From: Vibrio sinensis
Lineage (GTDB): Bacteria > Pseudomonadota > Gammaproteobacteria > Enterobacterales > Vibrionaceae
Assembly: GCF_003605645.1 (NCBI RefSeq)
Contig: NZ_QVMU01000016.1
Span: 20,958-84,957 of the forward strand
Direction of reading: 5' to 3'
Length of the DNA stretch: 64,000 bases
Below the pieces are notes generated by a model. It made no database searches. It was not told the origin of the DNA and was given only the letters and a program-made list of their open reading frames with translations. Positions 26,881 through 36,188 of the stretch are shown here, piece after piece (the stretch's first letter is position 1; every line of letters begins with the position of its first letter). Made by a program: the position numbers and the translations under genes.

Positions 26881-27141
26881 ATGAGTAAATTAACAGCTGA
26901 ACAGCGTAAAGCTCGCGACGACGAACGTTTTTCACAACGTGTCAGTGAGCGTAGAGAGAAAGGCGAAGATGTTATTGCTTATGCTCTAACAACAAAAAAA
27001 GCCGTTAAATTTCTGACTAAATCAGAAAAACGCGCTCTGAATGAAAGAAAAGCCGCTTTACAAGAAGAGAAGAAAATCAAAGAACAACAAGAACTAGAAC
27101 AAATTGAAGCTACGTTTATCAATCAAGATAGCGCGGAATAA
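26881..27141 (+). CDS. Small charged helical protein of unknown function
   Basis: 86 residues, extremely rich in Lys, Glu, Arg and Gln (for example KFLTKSEKRALNERKAALQEEKKIKEQQELEQ), predicted to be one or two long helices, probably a coiled coil or RNA-binding protein. No membrane segment or signal. ATG 26881 follows GAGGAA; five upstream codons also read open. It has its own hairpin downstream. I do not recognise a named family. Confidence 0.7.
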   Translation: MSKLTAEQRKARDDERFSQRVSERREKGEDVIAYALTTKKAVKFLTKSEKRALNERKAALQEEKKIKEQQELEQIEATFINQDSAE

Positions 27142-27149
27142 AACAATAC

Positions 27150-27199
27150 CTAGGTAACTTCAAGATACCCAAGTAGCCGAAATAACTTAAGTAACCTAG
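27150..27199 (+). repeat. Hairpin and dispersed-repeat copy B
   Basis: Outer arms CTAGGTAACTT / AAGTAACCTAG pair at 10 of 11. The loop contains TACCCAAGTA joined directly to GCCGAAATAACTT (27166-27188). Both blocks also occur at 15221-15250, where seven bases separate them. Confidence 0.65.
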
Positions 27200-27288
27200 T
27201 GACTTTAAGAAACTAGAGATAACGACAAGTTATCCTACTTACGTTTGGGAATATGCTTGGGATAATACTTGGAAAGATACATAAGAAT

Positions 27289-27316
27289 AACCTCTGCCTC
27301 ATACGAGGCAGAGGTT
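27289..27316. terminator. Bidirectional terminator between the small protein and the RraA-like gene
   Basis: Perfect 12-bp stem AACCTCTGCCTC / GAGGCAGAGGTT with a 4-base loop (ATAC). It lies between converging genes. T-runs are short on both sides. Confidence 0.8.
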
Positions 27317-27333
27317 TAATATCAATCATCGCT

Positions 27334-28029
27334 TTACATGATGCCAAATTTTTCAAACGCATCCACGGTAGACATACCGCCTTGAAGCGCTTCTAACACT
27401 TCATTTTCACCCAAGGCTTTTTCAAAAGCGCCTTGGAATACTTCGACTTCCACTTCACGAGGAATGACCAAAATACCGTCACGGTCGCCAAAGATAATAT
27501 CGCCGTTGCGCACTAGCACACCATCGACTTCAATTGGCACACGCCAATCAATCACTTTGCCGCGAACACCTTGGTCTTGAGCATAACCACCAAAGGACGC
27601 AACCGGGAAATTCAATCGTTCAATTTCATTGGTATCACGATGGAAGCCATGTAATACCGCACCCGCAGCACCGCACTTCATCGCTCGAGTCGACATTAAA
27701 CCGCCCCAAAGCGCATATCTATGTGAACTGCCAGAACAGATATAAACTTCGTTTTCCTGTAAGTCATCAAGGGCTTCAAACATCATACCAAAAGGCTTGT
27801 TGCTAATTTCAGTATGCCCTTGGTGCTCGCCAAAGAAATCCGCTTCTAGTACTGGCATTGCACGACCGATAATAACCATATCACTAGTGATCGGCTTTAA
27901 GCCTGGTGCAAGAAATTGATGATGGTAGCCAATTTTATCCAGAATATCGCCAACTAGAGCAACGAACAATTTCTCTTTTGCTAGTTGGAATAATTCATTG
28001 TCACTCGACCAAGTCACTAAATTATTCAT
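27334..28029 (-). CDS. RraA-family protein (HMG/CHA aldolase or oxaloacetate decarboxylase-like)
   Basis: 231 residues. The RraA fold is seen in LVGDILDKIGY (about 25-36), GGLMSTRAMKCGAAGAVLHGFHRDT (about 109-133) and NGDIIFGDRDGILVIP (about 176-191), where the G-D/R-D acidic residues bind divalent metal and pyruvate enolate. Members with this G-x-x-D/R-D set act as retro-aldolases on 4-hydroxy-2-oxo acids or decarboxylate oxaloacetate, not as RNase E inhibitors. It overlaps RidA by 8 bases and is the last gene of the operon, so it may cleave the keto acid made upstream. Confidence 0.75.
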   Translation of the reverse strand: MNNLVTWSSDNELFQLAKEKLFVALVGDILDKIGYHHQFLAPGLKPITSDMVIIGRAMPVLEADFFGEHQGHTEISNKPFGMMFEALDDLQENEVYICSGSSHRYALWGGLMSTRAMKCGAAGAVLHGFHRDTNEIERLNFPVASFGGYAQDQGVRGKVIDWRVPIEVDGVLVRNGDIIFGDRDGILVIPREVEVEVFQGAFEKALGENEVLEALQGGMSTVDAFEKFGIM

Positions 28030-28408
28030 CTTTAATCGCTCTCATAGTGATTTCGACTTTAAAATTATTCAGAAGTTGCACGCCCAAAGCGGTACGTGCT
28101 GGGTATGGCGCTGTAAAGTAATCTCGGTAAACAACGTTAAAGCGATCCCACTCAGACAAATCAGCAAGATAAACAGTTACTTCGACCACATTATCTAAAG
28201 TGCAATTCGCTTCTTTTAGCTGCTTAATACAATGTTCCATTGTGATGCGGGTTTGTTCTTCTATCGTATCCCCGATAGTGTTACCTTCCATATCTAGGGA
28301 TGCTTGGCCAGAAAGAAAAACTAAGTTCGTCCCTTTAACTTCTAATACAGGACTGTAAGGCCCAGCAGTTTTATGCTGTGTCGCCGTTTTTGGCATCATT
28401 CGGATCAT
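28022..28408 (-). CDS. RidA/YjgF-family enamine/imine deaminase
   Basis: 128 residues. RidA signatures are GPYSPVLEVKGTNLVFLSGQ near 17-36 and the anion-binding Arg in PARTALGVQLL (about 102-112). It hydrolyses 2-imino acids formed by PLP enzymes to 2-oxo acids and NH3. The ATG overlaps the stop of the SelA-like PLP gene by 4 bases, strong evidence that it handles that enzyme's product. Confidence 0.85.
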   Translation of the reverse strand: MIRMMPKTATQHKTAGPYSPVLEVKGTNLVFLSGQASLDMEGNTIGDTIEEQTRITMEHCIKQLKEANCTLDNVVEVTVYLADLSEWDRFNVVYRDYFTAPYPARTALGVQLLNNFKVEITMRAIKDE

Positions 28409-29547
28409 TTGTTACCTCGTTCGATAAGTTTTTCTATTTCTTTAAATTTATTAACCACGATGTAGATTTCATCTTCTTTTAACGTCATCGGATTAACGAA
28501 TACTTGATTGTCGTGCTCTGAATTACACATCACCCTTGGATGGCCTTGCATCAACAATTTCAACACTTGCTCTGATGTCACATCTGATGGGAAACGTACT
28601 GATGCGCGTGCCATTGGTTGACCCGCTTCATTTGGGTAAGTGCGTTCAACTCGAAATAGCTCTGTTGTTGCCAATTCATCAGCAAGAATTCTAATCTGCT
28701 GTTCAGCCCATTGATCCCTTGCGTCATGATCCGTTTCTAACGCTTCTTTAAGCGCCCAGTACAACCCGACAATCTCTTCGCGACCGGTTTTCAACATTCG
28801 CCCATAACCGTAGTTTGGAAAGCCTGTCGTTTGAACGTATTGCAATAGATCTTGCTTACCAAGAACCAATCCACTCGCTTGCGGGCCTTTTAGATCTTTA
28901 CCACCAGAAACCACAATCGCATCTGCTCCGTTATGGGTATAATCCCAAAGCGTACTGATTGGTGGAATTTGAGCTGCGCAATCAACAACAAGTGGAATAC
29001 CATGTGCATTAGCTACTTTTGCAGTAGCTTCAAAAGATAAGCCACCCTTTGCAACCCAACCGCCTTGATCACCAGCGAAGAAGAAAATGGCTACAGTTTT
29101 TTCATTAATTGCCATTTCAAGGTCTTGCTCAGTAAGCGGCAAGATAATGTTCGGATAACCAATTTCCTTTACGGTTGCACCATATTGAGAAATGGCCTGG
29201 CCATAAGGGTTGCGATGCGCAGCGAAAATGATAATTTCACTGTCTGCGATTTCTTGCTTATCTAGGTAGTAAGCTGGTTTGCCTTTTTTCTTAGCAATTG
29301 CAGCACCAGTACAAAGATACAAACCTGACGCAGCACCATTACAGATGAAAGCGGCCTCGTTTTGAGTCATATCGGCAATTTTTTCATGCACGACACGTTG
29401 CAACTCTCGGATTTCAACATGTTGGCTAGCGGCTTCCGCTATTTTTTGTAGCGTCGTTTCACTCATTCGAGAGCCACCAATCACGGTGTAGGTTCCCGCC
29501 GCGTTCACGATGGGATTGATACCCAAGTGATCATAGATGTGTGACAT
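28405..29547 (-). CDS. SelA-like PLP-dependent lyase (D-glucosaminate-6-P ammonia-lyase-like)
   Basis: 380 residues, the SelA/DgaE-type aminotransferase fold. N-terminal GINPIVNAAGTYTVIGGSRM is the family start motif. VDCAAQIPP (about 190-198) provides the PLP Asp, and the Schiff-base Lys is in SGGKDLKGPQASG (about 219-231). Family members carry out beta-elimination or ammonia-lyase reactions on amino sugar acids and related amino acids; true SelA needs Sec tRNA, and there is no selD/selB here. ATG 29547 follows AAAGGTGAAG; a five-codon longer frame is possible. Coupled to RidA. Confidence 0.8.
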   Translation of the reverse strand: MSHIYDHLGINPIVNAAGTYTVIGGSRMSETTLQKIAEAASQHVEIRELQRVVHEKIADMTQNEAAFICNGAASGLYLCTGAAIAKKKGKPAYYLDKQEIADSEIIIFAAHRNPYGQAISQYGATVKEIGYPNIILPLTEQDLEMAINEKTVAIFFFAGDQGGWVAKGGLSFEATAKVANAHGIPLVVDCAAQIPPISTLWDYTHNGADAIVVSGGKDLKGPQASGLVLGKQDLLQYVQTTGFPNYGYGRMLKTGREEIVGLYWALKEALETDHDARDQWAEQQIRILADELATTELFRVERTYPNEAGQPMARASVRFPSDVTSEQVLKLLMQGHPRVMCNSEHDNQVFVNPMTLKEDEIYIVVNKFKEIEKLIERGNK

Positions 29548-29659
29548 AACTTCACCTTTCATATTTAAAACTAGATTTTATATTTGGAAACTTAAAAGTT
29601 ATCGACATACATAGCAAGTGGCTTGTAATCTATTTATGATCAAAATCACGAGAATCTTT

Positions 29660-30415
29660 ATGAACGAAACAGTCTATAAGTCAGAGGCGCTTGAAAAAGG
29701 GTTAGACATCATTGAGTTATTAGCTACCCATAGAGGTGGTCTGAACAAATCAGAAATTGCCAACAAGCTAGGAAAAACGACTTCTCAAGTCTTTCGTACC
29801 ATCGCTGTATTGGAAAATAGACAGTACATCGCATCAGTGACTGGCCTCTATTTCCTAACACATAAGCTGAATCAGCTTATCGTGAGTGAATCTTCCATAA
29901 CACGACTTGTTGAATCATCTCGTATGGCTATGGCTACCTTTTCAAGTGAAACGCAACAGCCTTGTCACCTAGCGGTATATAACAATGGTGCATTAGTGGT
30001 GGTTCACCAAATCGATCCACCGACACTAATCGGTGTGAACATTAGAATTGGCGCGGTTGTTGATATCGCGACATCAGGCTCAGGCCTATGTCTTATGGCC
30101 TTTTCCAATGAAGAAAATAGAGAACGAATTCACAATGAAGCCAACTTAAATTCACAGTTCTTTGAAGAAAATGCCAATGCAATTCAGCGCACGCAAGCCA
30201 GCGGCATTGTCTCTGAACCAAGTAAAGATATAGTGGCAGTGACTAACTTATCTTGTCCTATTTATGATGAAAATGATGAACTTCTTGCGATATTAACCAG
30301 CCCATTCTTAGAGTTGTATGAAAGCTCATGGCAGAACTCCCATATTGGACTGGACAAAATCAAATCCCAACTTAAAAACGCTGCAAAACAAGTTTCTTCT
30401 CGCCTCAAACTGTAG
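29660..30415 (+). CDS. IclR-family transcriptional regulator
   Basis: 251 residues. N-terminal winged HTH (about 8-65: ALEKGLDIIELLATHRGGLNKSEIANKLGKTTSQVFRTIAVLE), then a GAF-like effector domain with the IclR linkage DIATSGSGLCLMAFS. It is divergent from the SelA-RidA-RraA operon and upstream of the symporter, so it probably controls both. ATG 29660 is used; GTG 29618 would give a 14-residue extension. Confidence 0.85.
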   Translation: MNETVYKSEALEKGLDIIELLATHRGGLNKSEIANKLGKTTSQVFRTIAVLENRQYIASVTGLYFLTHKLNQLIVSESSITRLVESSRMAMATFSSETQQPCHLAVYNNGALVVVHQIDPPTLIGVNIRIGAVVDIATSGSGLCLMAFSNEENRERIHNEANLNSQFFEENANAIQRTQASGIVSEPSKDIVAVTNLSCPIYDENDELLAILTSPFLELYESSWQNSHIGLDKIKSQLKNAAKQVSSRLKL

Positions 30416-30589
30416 TTTCCCCCTCTCGATTTACCCAATGTAAGGCATGCTATAAGTGTGCCTTTCTTCAAATTCCCCTAACGCCCATTGAGAACTAGAT
30501 CAAAATCTGGCCTTCTTTTACTTGTGAAACACACTTTCATATATGAATAATAGTTTTATCAATGAAAAACAAACTCAATGGAGCTCTCA

Positions 30590-32062
30590 ATGGATAACAA
30601 AACTTTACTGCTGCTTTGCTTTGCAGCATACATAGTTTTAATGTTTGTGATCAGTCATATCACGGCAGGTAAAAACAAAAATAAAACAGGGGAAGATTTC
30701 AACTTAGCAGGCCGAAGCGTGCCTTTACTCCTCATTGTAGGTTCTGCGGTTGCAACACAAGTCGGTACTGGTTCAAGTATGGGTGCTACAGGTTTTGCCT
30801 ATACCAACGGCTGGGCTGCAGTACTGTACGGTCTTGGTATGGCTATCGGTATTTCTCTTTGTGGTAAGTTATTCGCTCATACTCGTACATGGGAAGTGAA
30901 CACCATGTCTGAAGAGATCGGTGTTTACTACGAGGGCAACAAATGGGTAATGAACCTTGTGACTATCGGTATGTACCTTGCTTCTGTAGGCTGGCTAGGT
31001 GCTCACATCGTCGGCGGTGGTATGTACTTAGCATGGCTAACAGAAATTGATGTCACCATGGCTCGATTGATCGTTGGTGTGATTGTTGCGCTGTTCGTTT
31101 TAAAAGATGGCTATGGTGGCGTAACTTGGATTGCTTCAGCACAAGCTGTGATTCTTTTCGTCGGTTTCGTTATTCTTGCTATCGCTTCATTTAATACCGT
31201 TGGTGGATTTGAAGGTTTGAAAGCAGCGGCACCAGAGGGCGCATACTCTTTCCTAGGTTTGGAGAAATTAAATCCTATTCACGCCATTTCAATTGTCTTT
31301 GCAGAAATTATGGCAATCCTTGCGGTTCCATCATTCCGTCAACGTATTTATTCATCTTCTGATGAAAATAGTCTGAAAAAAGGCTTCTACATCACGGGTG
31401 TTATCAGCTTAACTTTCTGCTTTATCCCACCAATTCTAGGGATGACAGCTTATGCTCATAACCCAAATTTAAGCCAAGTTAACTACGCATTCCCATACCT
31501 AGCAATGACGGTACTACCATTATGGCTTGGTGCTGTAGCTCTAATTTCTGGCCTAAGTGCAACCATGTCTTCAGCGGCAGGTGACGCAAGTGCTGCGATG
31601 AACATCATGGCAAATGACGTATACAAACTAGTTTATGGTCACGCACCAAGAGAAGATCGCGTAGTTTCACTCTCTAAAATCGCAGTATCCATTTCAATTC
31701 TTGCTGCTTTGATCGGTACGCTAACGGCTGAAGATATACTTAGCTACATTACTAGCATGGTCGGGCTATTGATTACTGGTCAAGCGATTGCTGGTGTCAT
31801 GGGTCGACTATGGCCACGTGCTACTTGGCAAGGTGCGATTGCTGCGATTGCGGGCGGTGTGGTTGGTTCTCTTGTGTTCCAATATGTTCCTGCAATGAAT
31901 GAGCTATTTGGCTACGCTGTTTTCCCATCAATGATCTTTGCAACGGCTGGCGGCATTATCGTTAGCTTAGTAACACCAGCGAAGACAATGTCTGAAGAAG
32001 ACGCATTGAAAATGATTAAAGCGCAACGCAATTCTCAAGAATTGGAAAGCCAAACCGCTTAA
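30590..32062 (+). CDS. Sodium:solute symporter (SSS family)
   Basis: 490 residues with about 13 membrane helices. SSS features are NLAGRSVPLLLIVGSAVATQVGTGSSMGATGFAY (helix 1 unwinding region) and LSATMSSAAGDASAAMNIMANDVYK near 325-350, which matches the Na2-site serines of the family. It imports an organic acid, amino acid or sugar acid with Na+. The start 30590 follows GGAG. It is placed beside IclR and the PLP/RidA/RraA genes and likely feeds them. Confidence 0.85.
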   Translation: MDNKTLLLLCFAAYIVLMFVISHITAGKNKNKTGEDFNLAGRSVPLLLIVGSAVATQVGTGSSMGATGFAYTNGWAAVLYGLGMAIGISLCGKLFAHTRTWEVNTMSEEIGVYYEGNKWVMNLVTIGMYLASVGWLGAHIVGGGMYLAWLTEIDVTMARLIVGVIVALFVLKDGYGGVTWIASAQAVILFVGFVILAIASFNTVGGFEGLKAAAPEGAYSFLGLEKLNPIHAISIVFAEIMAILAVPSFRQRIYSSSDENSLKKGFYITGVISLTFCFIPPILGMTAYAHNPNLSQVNYAFPYLAMTVLPLWLGAVALISGLSATMSSAAGDASAAMNIMANDVYKLVYGHAPREDRVVSLSKIAVSISILAALIGTLTAEDILSYITSMVGLLITGQAIAGVMGRLWPRATWQGAIAAIAGGVVGSLVFQYVPAMNELFGYAVFPSMIFATAGGIIVSLVTPAKTMSEEDALKMIKAQRNSQELESQTA

Positions 32063-32528
32063 TTCCTCTTTAAAGGAGCACGTGTTAACACTGTATTTAG
32101 CCGTGCTCTCCCTCTATCTATACAACTAGAAACCAAGAATAGGCTTTTTCCTCTGTTCTTGGTTTTTTGCAATTTCTAGATTCAACGCCACTATCTGAAT
32201 GACGAAGGAAGAGATCCCTTACTGCTCTCCCATTTACTCCTAGCTTTAAATACTGAGTACTCATCATTCAACTTATTACACAACTCAACGACCTCGTTAC
32301 TTTATAGACCTCCATCACAGTTCCATCTATTAATTGTGTCTAACAAACAAGCCTTAAAAAATCAATTTCCCACTGTAACCCCTGTATTACCAATCATTCT
32401 CCCCATCATTTTCGCATTAAAATGATTTGCTATTACATTTTGTTATACTGAGCCTGATAATTGGCATTTGTTATTATGCTTGGCGTTATTAATAATAAGC
32501 AAAGTTAATAAGCAAACGGTGATTTTTT
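32063..32528. other. Intergenic region before the TauE/SafE gene
   Basis: About 470 bases. It contains GGAGCACG/CGTGCTC (32076-32110) and the strong terminator below, then AT-rich DNA from 32300. A 78-codon frame starting at 32468 overlaps the next gene out of frame and is not called. Confidence 0.5.
32131..32168 (+). terminator. Rho-independent terminator of the symporter gene
   Basis: AACCAAGAA (32131-32139) / TTCTTGGTT (32156-32164), 9 bp, 16-base loop, ending in a six-T run. Confidence 0.85.
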
Positions 32529-33269
32529 ATGGACATGATGGCTTTATTTTTTATTACTTTTTTTGCAGCCACTCTTCAAGCAGCAACTGGATTTGGATTT
32601 GGAATAATTGCTGTAACAGCCTTTTTAATTATATTCCAGTCAACTTCAGCGGTACAAATAGTAATAATAATCACATTTGCTATGTCTATCGCTCACTGGT
32701 TTAAAATAAGATCAAACGTTCCAGTCGATTTAGTGAAAAAACTCATGATTGGCTGCGTTATTGGTTATCCAATCGGCAGCGCATTATTTTATATGGCAGA
32801 TATCAACACATTAAAAATAGCGGTCGCAACATTAATATTATTGATGACAGCACAAAATGGTTTTGAGCGTTACCGCGCTAGAAATGCAGTAAGCCAACGC
32901 TTTTTACCAATGAATAAACGATACTGCGCAAGTGTTGGTACCTTGTCTGGAGCAATGGCAAGCGCAATGGCGATGCCAGGCCCAGTAGTCGTTGGGTACC
33001 TAACTCAGTGTGAACTGGATAAGAATGCGATTCGAGCTGCGGTTATTACCACATCAACCGTTTCATACGCCGTATCACTGGTTCTACAAATGTATTTATT
33101 CGGTGTTGAAGAACAAACATGGGAATATTCTCTTATGTTATTACCAGCTACTTTTGCAGGCTTATTCTTTGGCGAATACATTTCAAAATTTATCAATCCA
33201 AAACTATTTAAGAATATAACATTACTGGTACTGCTTATTAGTGGTGTAAATATTCTTGTAACTCTTTAA
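32529..33269 (+). CDS. TauE/SafE-family anion (sulfite) exporter, CuyZ-like
   Basis: 246 residues with 7-8 membrane helices. The family N-terminal motif is LQAATGFGFGIIAVTAFL, repeated in the second half as LSGAMASAMAMPGPVVVGYL. TauE/SafE proteins export sulfite, sulfoacetate or related C2 sulfonates. It lies 40 bases upstream of a CuyA/DcyD-like enzyme, the same pairing seen for cuyA-cuyZ in marine bacteria, so sulfite is the best guess. The family is broad, so this rests on context. Confidence 0.75.
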   Translation: MDMMALFFITFFAATLQAATGFGFGIIAVTAFLIIFQSTSAVQIVIIITFAMSIAHWFKIRSNVPVDLVKKLMIGCVIGYPIGSALFYMADINTLKIAVATLILLMTAQNGFERYRARNAVSQRFLPMNKRYCASVGTLSGAMASAMAMPGPVVVGYLTQCELDKNAIRAAVITTSTVSYAVSLVLQMYLFGVEEQTWEYSLMLLPATFAGLFFGEYISKFINPKLFKNITLLVLLISGVNILVTL

Positions 33270-33309
33270 ATAATAAATTATTAAACTTACCTTACACGGA
33301 ACTTAAATT

Positions 33310-34329
33310 ATGTTAACAGCAAAATACACAAAAGCCCAACTTGCACATTTACCTACACCACTTGAGCTAATGCCTAATTTAACTAAAAAATTTAAAGGCC
33401 CAAATATTTATATTAAACGTGATGACGCGACTGGTCTTGCATTTGGTGGTAATAAAGTTCGTCAACTTGAATATTATGTTGGTCGAGCAATGGACTTAAA
33501 TGCTGATGCTTTATTAACGACAGGTGCCGTTCAATCGAACCACGTTCGCCAAACAGTTGCAGCAGCTCGTAAAATGGGCTGGCACGTTGAAGTTCAGCTT
33601 GAACACCGTGTTGACACCCACAGCAAAGAGTACCAAGAAAGCGGTAACCCTTATCTAAACCGCTTAATGGGTGCAAAAATCCATACTTACGATGTGGGTG
33701 AAGATGAACAAGGCGCAGACAAAGCAATGTATGACCGCGCCGCTCAATTGAAAGATGAAGGTTATAATCCTTTTGTTATTCCACTAAGTGCTACAGACCA
33801 AACACCTTGGGGTTCCTTAGGCTATGTAGAGTGTGTTGAAGAGCTTTATCTTCAATCTCAAGCAACTGGTTTAAAAATTGATGCCATTGTTCTTGGTTCA
33901 GGTTCTGCCAATACTCACGCTGGCGTGATGGCTGGTGTGATTGCATTAGGTCTTGATATTCCAGTCTATGGCTTCTGTGTTCGTCGTGATCAAGATGCAC
34001 AAACAGAACGCGTAGAAGTAAAAACACGTAAAGTGTTGAAAATGCTTGATGTAGATGAAAATAAACTTAAGCCTGGCATGGTTAAATGTTCTGACTGGGT
34101 GTTGGCTCCGGGTTATGGTGTACCTAGTGCAAAAGTGGTTGAAGCTATCCATACCACAGCATTCGAAGAAGGCATTCTGCTTGACCCTACTTATACGGGT
34201 AAAGCGATGTGTGGCTTAATCGGTATGATTGAAAATGGAGAACTGACAGAGTCACAAAACGTTGTGTTTATTCATACAGGTGGTACCCCATCTTTGTTTG
34301 GTTACCCTGAATTAGTCGAAGGCAAATAG
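33310..34329 (+). CDS. PLP-dependent D-cysteine desulfhydrase / L-cysteate sulfo-lyase (CuyA-like)
   Basis: 339 residues, fold II PLP enzyme of the ACC-deaminase/DcyD group. Lys49 in AFGGNKVRQLEY binds PLP, S76-N77-H78 in AVQSNHVRQT is the catalytic loop, and GSGSANTHAGVMAG (about 197-210) is the phosphate cup. It would eliminate sulfide from D-cysteine or sulfite from L-cysteate, giving pyruvate and ammonium. CuyA and DcyD cannot be separated by motif alone. A sulfite-type exporter directly ahead favours cysteate. Confidence 0.8.
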   Translation: MLTAKYTKAQLAHLPTPLELMPNLTKKFKGPNIYIKRDDATGLAFGGNKVRQLEYYVGRAMDLNADALLTTGAVQSNHVRQTVAAARKMGWHVEVQLEHRVDTHSKEYQESGNPYLNRLMGAKIHTYDVGEDEQGADKAMYDRAAQLKDEGYNPFVIPLSATDQTPWGSLGYVECVEELYLQSQATGLKIDAIVLGSGSANTHAGVMAGVIALGLDIPVYGFCVRRDQDAQTERVEVKTRKVLKMLDVDENKLKPGMVKCSDWVLAPGYGVPSAKVVEAIHTTAFEEGILLDPTYTGKAMCGLIGMIENGELTESQNVVFIHTGGTPSLFGYPELVEGK

Positions 34330-34350
34330 TCGCAGATTCAAACAACTAAT

Positions 34351-34370
34351 GGGAAGTCTCTCGGCTTCCC
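34351..34370 (+). other. Intercistronic hairpin after the CuyA-like gene
   Basis: GGGAAG-tctctcgg-CTTCCC followed by CTTTAATT. It is terminator-like but weak, and probably lowers read-through into the NhaC-type gene. Confidence 0.55.
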
Positions 34371-34391
34371 CTTTAATTAAAGGATTAAAGT

Positions 34392-35834
34392 ATGTCTGAA
34401 CAAGCACAACAACCACAACAGCCAAAACTTGAGTTTTATGTCGGTCAAATTGGCGGAATCATACCTCTATTTTTAATGATCAGTATGATGCTACTTTTAA
34501 CAGCTAATGGTATGGGTGGTCCTAAAGGTGCATGGGCACCAGGCTTTTTCGCCATCTTAGTAGGTTTAATTTTAGTAAAAAACAAAGGCGATTATTGTCG
34601 TTCAATTCTTGATGGTATCGCGAACAAAACCGGTGTAGTTGTTATCACTGCATGGATTTTTGCTGCCGTCTTAGGCGCACTCATGAAAGCCGGCGGCTTA
34701 GTTGATGGAATACTATGGTTTGGTCTATCAACGGGTATTCAAGGTAGTGCTTTCCTCGTTATCGTATTTGCTTCTAACGCTCTATTTGCATCAGGGACTG
34801 GTTCATCTAATGGTGCCAACTTAGCACTAGCCCCAATTTTATTCCCTGCAGCGGTTGCTCTGGGTGCGGATCCTGTATGGGCGGCACTAGCGCTACTTTC
34901 TGGAGCAGTATTTGGTGATAACGTTGCACCTATTTCAGATGTAACCATCGTAGGTTGTACTACACAAGGTGCAGATTTAGGCCAAACAGTAAAACAGCGT
35001 TTCCCTCTAGCAATGACGGCAGGCATCATCGCACTAACTGCACTGGTGGTATTTGGTGGTAGTGGTGAAAGCATCCAAGCAGCAAGCACTGTTGATTTAG
35101 ATTCTCTAAAACCAACTAACTTGTTCATGCTACTTGCGGTTGCTGCAGTTGTGATTACGGCACTGAAAGGTCGCCACCTTATCGAAGCTCTAAGCTACGG
35201 TATCATCACAGCGATGGTTGTCGGTGTGGCATTAGGACAAATCAACATTTCTGATCTATTCCACATTCCAAGCGTTCGTGGCGAAAGTAACGGGATTATC
35301 GAATCCGCAATGGGTGGTGTAACTGGCGCAGTAATGTTTGTTCTCGTATTACTTGGCATTATCCGCATCTTTATGGACTCTGGTCTGATGGATACGATTT
35401 TGCAAATGATCGTGAGAAACTTAGGTAAGAGCAGAATCAAGAGTGAATTAACTATTTTCTTCTCAACCGCAGCTTCATCACTATTAGTTAGCTCTAACGC
35501 TCCATCACAGCTACTTGTTGGTCCTACGATTGTAAAACCAATTGGAGAGCAACAAGATATTACCCCTGAACGTCGCAGCAACCTTATGTCCGCAGCGGTA
35601 TGTTCGATCTTCTATATGATGCCATGGTGTTTAGCGGTTATGGTTTGGTACTCTGCAATTGAAACAGCAGCAATCAACTCAAATATCCCAGTACCATCAG
35701 CAGCAATCAGCTTTATCGCCCCATACCCATGGGCACTGTTCTTGGTATTTATGTTCTCTATCTTTACTGGTTGGAAACGTGGTGACAAACCAGCTAAAGA
35801 AGAAACCAAAATTGTACAACCGACAGCTGCTTAA
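34392..35834 (+). CDS. NhaC-family Na+/H+ antiporter-like transporter
   Basis: 480 residues with about 11-12 helices. NhaC signatures are FASNALFASGTGSSNGANLALAPILFP (about 125-155) and GAVFGDNVAPISDVTIVGCTTQG (about 174-196). NhaC-type proteins exchange Na+ for H+ or, in some cases, malate/lactate. Inside a cysteate-like module it may be the uptake carrier for the sulfonate or amino acid. It ends with a hydrophilic Lys-rich tail and is followed by a terminator. Confidence 0.8.
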   Translation: MSEQAQQPQQPKLEFYVGQIGGIIPLFLMISMMLLLTANGMGGPKGAWAPGFFAILVGLILVKNKGDYCRSILDGIANKTGVVVITAWIFAAVLGALMKAGGLVDGILWFGLSTGIQGSAFLVIVFASNALFASGTGSSNGANLALAPILFPAAVALGADPVWAALALLSGAVFGDNVAPISDVTIVGCTTQGADLGQTVKQRFPLAMTAGIIALTALVVFGGSGESIQAASTVDLDSLKPTNLFMLLAVAAVVITALKGRHLIEALSYGIITAMVVGVALGQINISDLFHIPSVRGESNGIIESAMGGVTGAVMFVLVLLGIIRIFMDSGLMDTILQMIVRNLGKSRIKSELTIFFSTAASSLLVSSNAPSQLLVGPTIVKPIGEQQDITPERRSNLMSAAVCSIFYMMPWCLAVMVWYSAIETAAINSNIPVPSAAISFIAPYPWALFLVFMFSIFTGWKRGDKPAKEETKIVQPTAA

Positions 35835-36188
35835 TAGTTAAATACATTTATTGGTGATCATTCTAAAGATGATCACCATTTTCTAAAAATGAACCGAAGA
35901 GCGCACTCCCCTGTTCACAATTTTGAAACGGACAAAATCTAAAAAACCAACACTTCTCCCCACTTCAAAAACAACAAACCCACACCTTCTCAGCAAATGC
36001 AATAACTGCCATATAATCAATGCCTTATGCGACCCAATCTGTTTTGTGATTTTGTGATACTCCTACGATTTTACAGCATATTATTTCGTAATTTAGAACC
36101 TTGCTCTTAGTTATCATTTTGTCATTTACTTAAAATACGCCGATTGAAATCGCTTGGTTTTTTGAGGTGTCGTATCGCTAGCAATAAA
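35835..36188. other. Intergenic region with terminator, upstream of LysR gene
   Basis: About 350 bases. It starts with the terminator at 35852, then an AT-rich stretch that must hold the promoter of the LysR gene. No gene or further structure seen. Confidence 0.5.
35852..35884 (+). terminator. Rho-independent terminator of the NhaC-type gene
   Basis: Perfect 10-bp stem TGGTGATCAT / ATGATCACCA (35852-35861, 35869-35878) with a 7-base loop and TTTTCT. Confidence 0.85.

Noticed and set aside
28405..29547. True selenocysteine synthase SelA
   Set aside because: No selB, selD or tRNA-Sec genes are visible and the RidA/RraA context fits a catabolic lyase.
32468..32704. 78-codon open frame overlapping the TauE/SafE gene
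   Set aside because: Out-of-frame shadow of a real gene with no ribosome site.
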